The notes beneath the pieces were generated by a model. It was not told where the DNA came from, ran no database searches, and saw only the letters and a program-made list of their open reading frames with translations. The position numbers were made by a program, and so were the translations under genes. 64,000 nt of DNA from Paraphaeosphaeria minitans (lineage: Eukaryota; Ascomycota; Dothideomycetes; Pleosporales; Didymosphaeriaceae), in the NCBI GenBank assembly GCA_015832175.1, contig WJXW01000002.1, positions 1,116,001-1,180,000 on the forward strand. The letters run 5' to 3'. Of this stretch, positions 22,411 to 33,213 are shown piece by piece (the stretch's first letter is position 1; each line of letters begins with the position of its first letter).

Positions 22411-23467
22411 CTACCCCACCCTATCATACGTAAGCATATATCTCAAGTAAGGCCCTGGTCTGTCGGGCGGCGCATCAAAGTTCTGGCATGTAATGGTAGA
22501 TTTCTGTCCCTCGGGGCCATTGATGACCCAGCCCTGCTGTCCCGGGATCCCACTTCCAAAAAAGCAGTCATACGTAAACGGGATCGACGTGTATCCAGAA
22601 TGCGTGGAGAATTGATGGCAGCGTAGGTCGTCATAGCACGCCCTGGCGCAGCGGTCGAGGGCTTGTGTGTAGTTTTGTGCAAAAAGGCTGTCTTGCTCGG
22701 TGCCCTGGAGATTGTTCTCCGAGCCAAGCGGGTAGCAGAAATGTTCGTTTTGACCGCGATACTTGTAGATTGCAGTGGTGGTAGCGACGGCGCTAGTCTC
22801 TGTTGTGGTGATGGCTGAGACTGTGGTGATGGAGGTTACCACTGCGGTGGCTGTATCAGTGTAGGTTGATGTGACTATCTGGAATGGAAACTGTGTAGCT
22901 GTGACTGTGGGCGTCGTGACGAAACAGCTGCATGCGGTGGAGACGACTGCTGGGGGGAATTTTTGCAGCGCTAGTATTGTCAGATCACAGGGGTGATTGA
23001 GTGGGGGGCTTGCTTACGTTTGGGTACTTCGACGCGCATTTTCAGCATCTTCGATCGTTTTTTCGGTGTGTTGTTGGGATCTACATCACTGAGGCCTGTT
23101 ATGATGGCTGTAAAAGCTGTCCTACAAATGCATCAGAGTAACCTTGGCGCTAGGGGCACAGTATTCCGTACGTAGTCGTTGTTGCCGTATACGTCGTCAG
23201 TGCTGCGGTTTCCGTCAAAGTCGAGGTGGCCAGGGTCAAAGTTATTGTCTTTGGCGTTGTGATGGTCGAGGTGCTCGTAGTGGTGACAGTCTTGCTTGAC
23301 ACGTGAATATATGAGGAACAGAATGACGAAGCTCCCAGTTGAGTGAGAACGGCTAGGGCCTTGTTATTGGAACATGCTTTGGGGCCCTGCGGAGATCCAT
23401 AGTGCCCAGTAGCAGCAGTCGATTTTGCAACTAGCAAGAAGTTGCTGATCACTGAGGATACGTGCAT
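22411..23467 (-). CDS. Probable secreted Ser/Thr-rich protein with dibasic processing site
   Basis: Three exons (23467-23172, 23121-23018, 22970-22411) give 319 aa; both introns (50 and 47 nt) keep phase. The N-terminus is moderately hydrophobic (MHVSSVISNFLLVA), a weak signal peptide. A Cys-containing segment (ACSNNKALAVLTQLGASSFC) is followed by a long Thr/Ser run typical of O-glycosylated linkers. The middle exon gives DPNNTPKKRSKML, with a KKR site that could be cut by a Kex2-like protease. Exon 3 gives ACSCFVTTP, a second Thr-rich stretch and a C-terminal Cys/Trp/Tyr-rich domain of about 110 residues (FCYPLGSENN, CARACYDDLRCHQF, YDCFFGSGIPGQQGW), which looks like a small disulfide-bonded module. 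The architecture is common among ascomycete cell-wall or secreted proteins. No function is assigned. Confidence 0.68.
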
Positions 23468-25556
23468 ATCTTAGGAGGGGGATCTCAGAAGCCGATGACG
23501 GGAGCCGAAAAGACGAGATAGCTTTCCCACACACCTCTGCACCTTTATAGTAAGAGAGCAGTGCACGCCACAATATGAGGGCGGTCTATCTTTAGAATCC
23601 AGTGGGTCCACAGGCCCACAAATCGCGTATAGCAAAGTCCTATTTGTGGTAGTGTCACGAACTGAGCCCTGTAAGCTCTCGATGCTCTTGGAGCGCTACC
23701 TGCCCGAGAGACTCTGCGCAAGCAACTGCATATCATCTTCTCACACTACCTCTGATAGCCGTGACTTGTTCACAACAACGAAAACAATCAGGGAGATCAC
23801 CCGCTCGAGTGTGAGATGAAAATTGACACCGGGGCCTTCGGCCTCATTGATTGGCCCCCATGCACGCGAGAAGCCACACCCAATCATGATTCGAGATCGT
23901 GGCGAGTAACTCGGTTATAGCGTTCAGTCTCATGCAAGGTTCCATTGGTTTAACATCGGATTCGCCTTGAATACGATAGTTTTGAACTTTGCTTCCGCTA
24001 GCGCCCATGAATATTATTTGCGTCAGATTGGACATGCGTCGGCCAAATGCAGGCTTCTAATGACTAATTTGGCACGATTTTACTCAAGCTGCGAATTCAC
24101 GCTCTTCCCAGTTTCGTCTATGCTATAAGACTTGACATATATCAAGATGACTATAACCTAATTTACTCTTCGACCTAGAAAAGGGTTTTTCACGCCCCCT
24201 TTGAAGGGTTTACCGACGTGGGGGCCTAAAAATTGAACTGTACCTCTCTGTGATAGACACAATCTTATTAAAGATCAAGAGTTAGGCTTTTAGAAAAAAA
24301 ATAGATACAGTAGTTGGGTGAAAAGCTAGAAGAACTGCCCTCGCCGCAAGCACCGCTGTTAACCCTGGTGGGACAGAGCCCACAGTCTACCTTGCACCAC
24401 ACGCTCTCCTGGTATACGATTACGTATTATAAATGATTCGGCTTTTAGGATAGGCAGGCGTAAGATGGGCATAACCACCTCAATGATACTGAAGGTCCAT
24501 TTGATGGGGACGCCTAGGAGTGGTACGAGAAGGTGCGCAAAAAAAAGGATGTTGCCGAGGCTATTAAATTAGGCCTGTTTTACGAGGAGGCTAGGATTGC
24601 CATAGGTCCTAAATCTTAGGGTACTGGTTCGGAGGTACCTTGCAGTGACAAAAAAATCTTGAGAGCAGCAGAGTCGATCAAGCCCCTTGAACCAAGACAT
24701 ATATATTCCCCCAAGCCAGTATAACGGCTACATAGGCCTTAGCTGTAAGGTTCTACATGATCTTTTGAGTTCTAAGTCACGTTTCATACTTTATTCTACA
24801 TTCAAATGCTTGTACAGTTTTGCTGCTCTGGCCTACACTATCAAAAAAGATTTATCAAAGATTAGTGGGTTAAGACATAGTTTCGCCAATACACTTGGGA
24901 CTACATAGATAAATTGGTACGCAGCAACCTCCTGAGGATACCGAATACTGCGATTCTATCCGGCCCGTGTTTGAATAGTAAATCGCATGGCCGAAGATCG
25001 AAGTGTCGAACAGAAGCAAAATACATCCACATGAACGGAGATATTGTCGGACCGGAGGATGCAGTGCGAAGGAAGTGCTCTGCTAGAGAGCGTGTCCCTA
25101 GAAGCACAGTATGATGATTTCAGGAAGGGAGAGATGGAGCTCGCGGTAGTATATGGGATGCCAAAAGCTACTTTCCAGGAAGCGGGAAGTAACTATGCAA
25201 AGCGGGTCTAGGTGGTTGATAGGCCCATATATTGTTGAGGTCGAGTTTCCCGCTTGTGTCAGTGCCATGGGCTTTGATGAGTTGCAGCACGGGAGTATAA
25301 ACTTGGAATGCCCAGGCATACTGCCATGCACAAGCTACAAAGCGGTGTGATATTAGTAGTATGTAATTAGATCATCATTCTACTAGTATCCGTATCTGTC
25401 GTATTTGCTACGGGAGTGCTTTTGAGGCTCAAAGGTACGCTAGCTACGAGAATAGGTACTTTTGTGTCAAAGCGCGAGACTACGTCATAGACTTAATACA
25501 TCATCGAGGTACAGCGGTTTCTAAACCATCATTCCCAATCATTTGTTCTGAACATT
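23468..25556. other. Gene-free interval with transposon-like relic
   Basis: No gene is supported. Between about 24,170 and 24,900 the DNA is AT-richer, with frequent TAG/CTA and broken frames (one reads DGDA*EWYEKVRKKKDVAEA), suggesting an old, RIP-affected repeat fragment. The remainder is featureless to the eye. Confidence 0.4.
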
Positions 25557-26114
25557 ATGACATGTTCATCCAGATCTGAGATCGCTAACATGTCACAAAC
25601 GGTTTCAAACGCGCACCGCAGGAGCTACCGCATTGGCCGCGGCGAACAAGGCGTCCTCACCTTTGAGCCCTACAAGTCCGAGATCCTACCGCTCTGGCGC
25701 TTCAAAACGCCTGCTATTGCCCGCCAGAGTTCGAAACAAATACACGACAAGTTTTTTGAGTATGAAAAACGAGACGACTTTGTGGGTATGGACATGTGCC
25801 GGAAGTTCCTGCAGATGGTGAGTCGCGTGGCGTTGCTTATATCGTGAATTATACTGATGGGTGACCAGGGCATGACAAGAGCAAAGAGATATGCGAACCA
25901 TGCTGGTGGGAGAAAATATGATAAGGAGACTGGGAAAGAGCTGGAGAGAAGCACCAAGCATGAGGGTGCCAAGGAAAAGTTGGAAGCTTCGATGATTTTC
26001 AGAGAGGTCTGGGAGAAGGCGAAAACATATGAGGGATACGTCGAGAAGAAAGAAATGTTTCTTAAAGAGCAAAAAGAGTGGGATAAGCAGCAGAAGAAAG
26101 GGGTGATAGTGTGA
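25557..26114 (+). CDS. DUF4385-family protein
   Basis: Two exons, 25557-25817 and 25869-26114, give 168 aa (157 aa if translation starts at the second ATG, 25,590). The 51-nt intron has a GTGAGT donor and CAG acceptor at phase 0. The whole protein is one conserved block: RIGRGEQGVLTFEPYKSEIL, LWRFKTPAIA, DDFVGMDMCRKFLQM, then GMTRAKRYANHAGGRKY and a charged helical C-terminus rich in Lys/Glu. I recognise this as the DUF4385 pattern seen in fungi and in some phages and bacteria. Its role is unknown. It appears complete and intact. Neighbours give no functional hint: there is a gene desert on both sides. The family call is from memory of the motif and should be checked. Confidence 0.78.
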
Positions 26115-28628
26115 ACTCCGCATGATCAGCGATAATTACGTAGAAAATGAACCGCAAGGCCAGGGCAGGCCATCGCGAACGAAGATGAGTCAAGACGTCG
26201 CTCGTATTGCACTGTTGCTCTATGGGTCTAGAACAATACAACAAGAGCGACACCCCAACAACCGCAACAGACTTGGAAGAATTCTAATAGTCGAGGAAGC
26301 TACAATGCTCATCACTCTAGGCTAGGAAGAGTTGAGTTGACCGTACATCATGAGCGGAATGTCAACCGTTGCCAGCCACAGCCGAGAATCATCGATGCAA
26401 ACACGTGGGTGGGCACTGTCATTCATCCATGATAGGTACGCCCGTCGAGCCAAGAAAAACAAATTCAACAGCTGTCGAATAACCAACGTCCTCATCTAGT
26501 GCACTGTCGCCGGTGAGCTAGAGCGGACTCGGCTAAGATGCATATATTACCACTGTAATCGCAAATGACGACCCCGACTCCAGTTCACACCATCCCCCGC
26601 TCTCCGGACTCGATTTCCCTGCACGTTTCGTCGCCAAGATTCCAGTATTACCGTTCAACACGATCCGCTCAGCCCATTCTCACGGTGGCGCGCGGATAAT
26701 CTCCAGACGAACGACCCACATCTGATACCAATATACCCAGTCGCCCGCTCGCTCCCGAACCCTTGCGCAGCCCTACATCGCACAGCATGTTCGCTTCGCA
26801 GTTCCCCATTCGGAACGCCACAATACCGACGATGCAGCGTAGCAGCGGATGCGGAAGAACCGCCGTGGGTGCAGATAATATCGAGAGTTTGTTTGGTGTG
26901 CGGTGGGCATTGGCGAGATGGCGGTGAGTGACAGCAAGCCCAAGTGTTGGGTCGGGCAACCGAGTGGACGAGGTGTTCGTCCGGTGACCCGGGGCTGGTT
27001 GTACCGCGTCAACGGCGGTGGGAAGGCTTGGTGGAGCTTCGTATCAGGCGCGACAGATCCGATTTCGCGGAGATCTGTTTGGTCAAGATGGTATCCATTG
27101 TTTAGATGGACTGAGCATCCTATCGAGATGGAGAGGGAAATGGAGTCATCCCAAGATTACCGACCCTTTTTTTGCAGGTACAACCCCATTGTCTATTGAT
27201 TAAGGTTATAAAGCCGACCATCATCGTCTCACGAACTGCGTACCCGCATACGCCCCAGCGTGTGCGGATATAATTTCTACGACTCTGAAAGAACCCGCAT
27301 CGTCGAATCAGACCGTCCAACATCATGAACCTCCTAAACATGGTGTAATTATCATCGGGCCCTCAATGCCCTGGGACCAGGAGTTTAATCCCGCTCTCGT
27401 TGCCAGTGGGGACTTCGGAGCTTCAGCCTAAATTACGTATGGCGAAGAAAACTAGAAAGCCCCATCAAAAAGTACTGAGGTGAGAAAACAGTGTCTCCAA
27501 CATGCCGCCAGAATCCCCAACTACACCGCCGTCGCCGCTCAGATTTCCGCCGTCAGCTAACACGCTAAGAAAAGCACATAAATCCCCAAACGCTTTGCAC
27601 GCAACCAAGGAGTTAATTTTCCAACGAGAACTCGACCTCCCAGTGCGAAGTAGACATCCAACGAGTCCACGAGGCTCTGCACAGCGTCAACGGGTTCATT
27701 CCAAAGTTATAGCACCACGTCTGCTCCACACAGCCCCTTTGACGCCAAAAGGAGAGCATCGTTTCCTTAAAAAAGGCCAAGGCGGGCACTCGTTTAGAAA
27801 AGGACCAGCTCTTGTAGTATTTCCCAACTTGCGCGCGATGGTTTTTTGTTTCCTTTTTTCCTTCTCGAGGGTACGGTCGCTGATACCTGCAAGGCCTGTG
27901 ACGAATTCGTTTCTCTTTCCTTTTTTGCCCCCTCTCTTTTCTTTTTCTTTCTTTTCTTTCTGATGTGCAGATCCGCCCTCCGGACACGCATCGTGTTATA
28001 AATCCATAATCGTGCGGTCGGGGAAAGAACGACGAGGGAAACGTTTCTGGATGTAATCAGGCTGAGGTTACCCACGTGCTACATGTTCTTGCCATCGGTG
28101 CGCGAGATTAGCCATGCAAGTCAAAAGTCAAGCCGAAAAGTGAAATCAATTCCGCTCTTGATTCCCGAGCACGTCATCGCACATGTGTCGCTCGCTGAGA
28201 ATCCACGTCTTATTAGGTAGCAACTGCAGTGACCTACGGTACGGTACCACGCTCCTGAAATCCCGACGGTAAAACCAGGTAGGTAGGTCTGGAATCATCA
28301 GCGTGCTTCGGCGGTCTTCAGGCGGTGTTTCTTGCCGGCAAGAAGGTCCACCAGCATGGCTGGCTCTCCACGCCTAGCAAACGCTTACCTACCTATCGCG
28401 CTCGTGGCAAGATGCTCGGCCCAGTCGATTATGGCCATAGGTACTTCCGAAGCAAATTCCGTGGACGTGATGAATTTCTGCTTGCTTGCTTGCTTGCATC
28501 AATCGTGTCGCAGCTGCAGTAGGTACCTAGTACAGAACACACTAGTTTCTCTGCCTTGTTCCCTGGCTCTGGTACCTACACAAAGACCAGCAACGGCAAG
28601 TACCCTGTGCGATCCGGCGCGTTTCAGA

Positions 28629-28668
<40 letters not shown>
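28629..28668. repeat. (GA)n microsatellite
   Basis: About 40 bp of uninterrupted GA dinucleotides. Confidence 0.97.
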
Positions 28669-28672
<4 letters not shown>

Positions 28673-29516
28673 TCAAATTTACACGCTACATACAGAGGCG
28701 AACGCCCGAACGGCTGCGCTGGACGAGTGATTCAAAACCAGTCCATCCGAACGGAACTGCGTTGGCGTAACAACTGACCGTGTATTGTCCAAGACGTCTA
28801 TCCGATCGGCTCATCATCCCACGAGTCAAGCGCGAGATTAGCCCTGCAACGACTACGAAGCAACCTCGACGCAAAGCAGCACTTGGGAGCTGCGCTACTG
28901 GGACCTTGCGTGGCGCACCATCTCGCACAGAGATGGGTGGGTTGAAGCGGATAGAGGAGGAGAGGTTGGAGACGCTGAGGGTGGTATTGGAGATTGATGC
29001 TCCTGTGGTCAAGGGGAATATACGGAGGAGCAGAGAGGAAAGATATATGTGTACCAGACGGCTGATGAAGGGAATGGTTTCGCGAACGATTCGAGAAGTC
29101 GTTGGAGCTTGAGTTTTTCTGATCACGAAGTGGAATCCCAAAAAAAGGTAAACACAAGACTGTCGTCTCATTGCACAATATACACGTCGCGGACTACATG
29201 CATTCACAATACTCGGTATTACGAGACCGAAAGCCGCATATCCTGTGCCGTCTCCGAGGAACATTCCCCTGGACCTTGCAAGACATGTATCCAACGGAGG
29301 TTGCGACAGAAACGGCCCGTTGGGCGGTATCCGCAGCTCCGCTTTTGTGGGACGGATACAACGCTGATGCGATGGCCAGGGAGTTGGGATTGGGTTGGGC
29401 AGCAGCGGACGGGTCAATCGAGGTCGTGGACGGCGTACGGGCCTCGGTACCTTTTACGGGTGTGGCACCGTGCGCGGAGGATCTACGGGGGTGGAGACAT
29501 ACGTCCCGATACGTTG

Positions 29517-29577
29517 TGTGGTATCGTCATGGAGCCCAGCGTCCCGATTGGTGTGGTATCGTCATGGAGCCCAGCGG
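29517..29577. repeat. Tandem pair, 35-bp period
   Basis: The string TGTGGTATCGTCATGGAGCC occurs twice at a 35-bp spacing (29,517 and 29,552). Confidence 0.85.
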
Positions 29578-30011
29578 AATGGAAGCAGTCGTACGATGTG
29601 TGGATTGCGCAAGCAACATGCCGGATGGCGGATGACAGACGCGTGTGTTCTCAGCTGCACCCACGCTCGATGAAAATCGTCCGTCGTCAGATGGCCGCTT
29701 CAATCCTGGATTGCAGACACGGCATGCGGAAAGGCAGCCGAACCGGCACAAACGCGTCCAAGATGGTCGATAGCTCTCCCGCGCCCAGAACAGCTCGAGG
29801 CCCGTCCCGCTTGACCCGCCTGCTCAACGAAGAAAGACAACAGACAGTGCGTCCCATCCCAGGGCGATGATTCTCATCGGCTTCTGGGACGCGATGAACG
29901 GCGCGTCCGAAACGGGGATTGTGCACGGGCGGTCCCGCGAAACAGGGCCTGGCGTCGTGGGGAGAGCGCGGAGCAGACGTGCTGCTTTGGGAGTGGAGAA
30001 CTGGGTTATGC

Positions 30012-30097
30012 AGCAATTAGCGATTAGCAGTTAGCACCGAGCAGTTAGCACCGAGCAGTTAGCAATCAGCAATCAGCAATCAGCAATCAGCAACCCG
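30012..30097. repeat. Short tandem repeats AGCAGTTAGCACCG / AATCAGC
   Basis: A run of 14-bp units AGCAGTTAGCACCG changes into 7-bp units AATCAGC, repeated about four times, then AACCGC-like ends. Confidence 0.88.
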
Positions 30098-30465
30098 CAA
30101 CCGACTGTGGATGATTGTGCATGCGGCATCTATCTATGCCTCCCCGGCAGGAACGAGAAGGATGCGATGTGTGAGACTGGAAAACTTGGGATAGATGGTG
30201 GATACGCGTCACGGTTGGGTGCTGCTGCGCGGGTGTTGTGCATAATGATAGATGATCCATCGAGGTGCCGAGGGACGGAAGTGAAGGGGGTGTGGAGATG
30301 GCTCGGCAGGCAGGCAGGCAGGCGGCGGGGGCCCTTGTTTGATCTGCCTCAGGACCGCGGGACCGTTGGACAGGCTTCGGCATTCGGCTGGCTGGAGATG
30401 ACGCGACGTGTTCTTGAGGAATGTGTGCAAAAGGTGCAACGTCACGCAGACGGTGGTCGGTAGGG

Positions 30466-30560
30466 CGGATAGTTGGTGGTGGGTAGTCGGTTGTTGGAGG
30501 TTGGAGGTTGGAGGTTGGTGGCTGGTGGGTTGTTTTGTCGGTGGTGGGTGGTTGGTGACT
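30466..30560. repeat. G/T-rich degenerate repeat
   Basis: GGAGGTT and GGTGGTGGGT units repeat on the + strand, including three consecutive GGAGGTT copies near 30,500. The G-strand could fold into quadruplex-like structures; that is inference. Confidence 0.7.
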
Positions 30561-30851
30561 GCCAACGCGAGACATTCCGTCACAAGGGAAGGCGCGCCTG
30601 GTGGGATCAGATAGAGTTCACTAGCTGCTTCGTTTAGCTTGGGCGCTCATCGCCGTAGACTACCTACCTACTGTCACCTGTGCATGGTATCCTGCTTTTG
30701 ATGCTAGCGTACGGGGCCTAGGATGAGGATGCTCGTATACAAAGCCACGGCAGGGTTCGAAATTACATAACAGAGAGCCTCTATGAATGACACAAAGTTT
30801 CCAACATGCACCGTGCAGTTGATGATGGCGTGATGAGTATGGCGGGGGCAC

Positions 30852-30938
30852 GTCAAGACGAAGCGATGATACATCAAGTCAAGACAAAGCGATGATACAT
30901 CAGGTCAAGACGAAGCGGTGATTTATCAAGTCAAGACT
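30852..30938. repeat. 26-bp minisatellite, about 3.5 copies
   Basis: Units with the core GTCAAGACGAAGCGATGATA repeat head to tail with single-base differences. Confidence 0.9.
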
Positions 30939-31520
30939 GGGCTGGTCTCTGCGCGATGGTGAGCCCATGGTATCCATGGTGGGCTAGGATTGCAATCTTG
31001 CTGGCTGGGCGCATCGTTCCCGACTGCCGTTCTGCCGGTCAGAGGTTGAGGCTACGGACGCACTGTCGAGGCACGGCACCCGAGCTCCAATCCATCGGGC
31101 ATCCCGCAACAGCAACGGGCAATGCAGTGCAGTGCAGTCGTCGTGGTGTTTCGGTCGCGAGGTCAGTGTGGGAACAAGACGGTTATTGTGTGCCATGCCG
31201 ATTCAACGAGTGACACAAGCACTGACAGGGAACGGCTTCCACGTAGGTATAAGTACCTACCAGGTTGGCGGAGCGCTGGAGGCTTGCATGGGATTTCGCC
31301 GTAGTGCATGCGGGACGGAATCGAACGGGTAGGAGAGATGCGAATGTGCCGACTTGGGGCCTGGGCAGCCATCCATGATCCGTGCAGTAGAGGGTGTGAG
31401 AGTGCGAGGGCGGGAGGTGTGGTGGTGAGGTGGTGAGGTGGCAGCTGGACCGTCTCGACACGCGCTGCGATGGCGACAGGGCCAAGCACCGTCTCGGTTT
31501 GATGGGAGGGCTTTTCAGAA

Positions 31521-31830
31521 GGGCAGGTTTTTTGAGAAGGGCAGGTCTTATGAGAAGGGCAGGTCTTATGAGAAGGGCAGGTCTTATGAGAAGGGCAGGT
31601 CTTATGAGAAGGGCAGGTCTTATGAGAAGGGCAGGTCTTATGAGAAGGGCAGGTCGCAAGGGCAGGTCTTTTCGCAAGGGCAGGTCTTTTCGCAAGGGCA
31701 GGTCTTTTCGCAAGGGCAGGTCTTATTAGAAGGGCATGTCTTTTCAGGGCATGTCTTTTCAGGGCATGTCTTTTCAGGGCATGTCTTTTCAGGGCATGTC
31801 TTTTCGCAAGGGCTTGTCTTTTCGCAGGCG
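31521..31830. repeat. Composite 18-bp and 15-bp minisatellite
   Basis: Three related blocks follow one another: GAAGGGCAGGTCTTATGA (18 bp, about seven copies), CAAGGGCAGGTCTTTTCG (18 bp, about four copies) and GGGCATGTCTTTTCA (15 bp, about five copies). All share GGGCAKGTCTT. Both strands stay open in several frames, giving artefactual repeat proteins. Confidence 0.95.
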
Positions 31831-31974
31831 AAGGGCATTGTGCGGCTGTGGCGACTGATGTGCAAGAAGGGGACCGCGTGCGGTGGAATCGATCTGGGAA
31901 GCGGCATGGACGGCCGCAAGCGGACAGCCTGTGCACGCGCGTCGGGAAAATGGCAGTCGGGGGTGCTTTGAGCT

Positions 31975-32120
31975 GGCGGGTGGGTGGTGGGTGCTAGTTG
32001 GTGGGTGGGTGGTGGGTGCTAGCTGCCGGGTGGTGGGTGGTGGGTGCTAGCTGCTGGCTGCCGTGCGTGCTGGCTACTGCTGCTGGCTGCTGGCTGCTGG
32101 CTGCTACCTATTGTTAGTCG
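31975..32120. repeat. GGTGGGTGCTAGCTGC-type repeat
   Basis: G/T-rich units GGTGGTGGGTGCTAG recur, passing into CTGCTGGCTGCTGG trinucleotide-like repeats. Confidence 0.8.
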
Positions 32121-32462
32121 CTGGTTGCTTGCTGCTGTGCACGCCGGGTACCATCAGTGCGTACCATCAGTGCACGCCCGGTGCAATTGGTCGAATTGGT
32201 CGCATGCTTCGAGGCTCCAACGCTGCCTCTGAATCGTGAACTATTGCTCCGCGGAGCACCCGAACCCTTGCTGCTGGTGCTGGTGGGGCGCCACACGCCC
32301 CGAACTGGCGCCTGCTCCGCTCTCGCACCCGGCACGTCGGTATCCATGCACCCAGGGTGTTGAAGCGTCGACCGTCGAGCGTCAAGGGCGCTGGCAAACG
32401 GGCCCTGCTCCGAGTCTGTGCCCGCATTCCGCCTGCCTCGCTTATGTCTCGCACAAGGGAAC

Positions 32463-32590
32463 AAGTCGTGAAGTGAAGTCGTGAAGTGAAGTCGTGATGT
32501 GAAGCAGTGAAGAGAAGTCGTGAAGTGAAGCAGTGAAGTGAAGCAGTGAAGTGAAGCAGTGAAGTGAAGCAGTGAAGAGAAGTCGTGAAG
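32463..32590. repeat. 13-15-bp minisatellite (GTGAAGTGAAGCA)
   Basis: Units GTGAAGTGAAGYCGT and GTGAAGTGAAGCA alternate for about 130 bp. Confidence 0.9.
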
Positions 32591-32628
32591 ACACAAGCCG
32601 TAAAGACCAAGTCGTGCAAGCCGTGAAG

Positions 32629-32762
32629 ACACAAGTTGTAAGGTAAAAGACACAAGTTGCAAGGTAAAAGACACAAGCTGCAAGGTAAAAGACACAAGCT
32701 GCAAGGTAAAAGACACAAGCTGCAAGGTAAAAGACACAAGCTGCAAGGTAAAAGACACATAA
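32629..32762. repeat. 21-bp minisatellite, about six copies
   Basis: The unit ACACAAGCTGCAAGGTAAAA(G) repeats nearly perfectly. Because 21 is a multiple of three, it yields a heptad-repeat peptide on each strand; no start codon or flanking coding sequence supports translation. Confidence 0.93.
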
Positions 32763-33213
32763 GGACACAAGTTGCAACCGTAAACAGGCCCAGGCTATGT
32801 GCGACGCCTGGTAGCGCAGTGCTAGCAAGCCCAGGATGCCCCGATGCTGCGCCATTCACTCACTCGCGCCCGCTTGGCATCCCAGCTGCCACCGACGGCC
32901 CGCACGCTCTGCTGCGACGCGAACCCACCCTGCTGGAAATCCCGCCCATCCTGCCCATCCTGCCCATCCTACTCATAACTGCTGCCCCCTCCCCCATCGC
33001 TGGCTCACCACCGCGCGAGCCACCCCACGCCGCGCCTCTCGTCCCGACCTTTCGCTCCTGTCTCAGCCAAACCCGGGGCGATAACTGGGGCCCGCATGTC
33101 ACCTTACTGACCTCCGCAAAACTCACATATCCTGGCCACTCCGGCACCAACCATCTCACCTCTCGCCCAGTCCGCCCCATCGGGAACGCTTACCACGACC
33201 ACCCACCGTCGCC

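Larger units (their letters stand above)
26115..33213. other. 7-kb gene-poor, minisatellite-rich region
   Basis: No gene with an ATG, splice-consistent exons and a recognisable domain was found. Most long open frames are produced by tandem repeats, which keep several frames open on both strands. Individual arrays are listed separately. A short ATG-started frame at 27,502-27,963 and a GTG-started one at 28,780-29,112 were judged unsupported. Confidence 0.5.

Noticed and set aside
27502..27963. ATG-started 153-codon frame
   Set aside because: Composition drifts to Phe/Leu-rich at the end, other frames look equally plausible in parts, and no domain or splice support is seen.
28686..29417. Overlapping frames on both strands (243 codons minus, 110 codons plus)
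   Set aside because: Neither is recognisable; the plus frame lacks ATG at its start, and both lie next to microsatellite DNA.
31163..31936. Long repeat proteins on both strands over the 18/15-bp arrays
   Set aside because: They are products of tandem repeats with unit lengths divisible by three; no reliable start, splice sites or non-repeat coding sequence.
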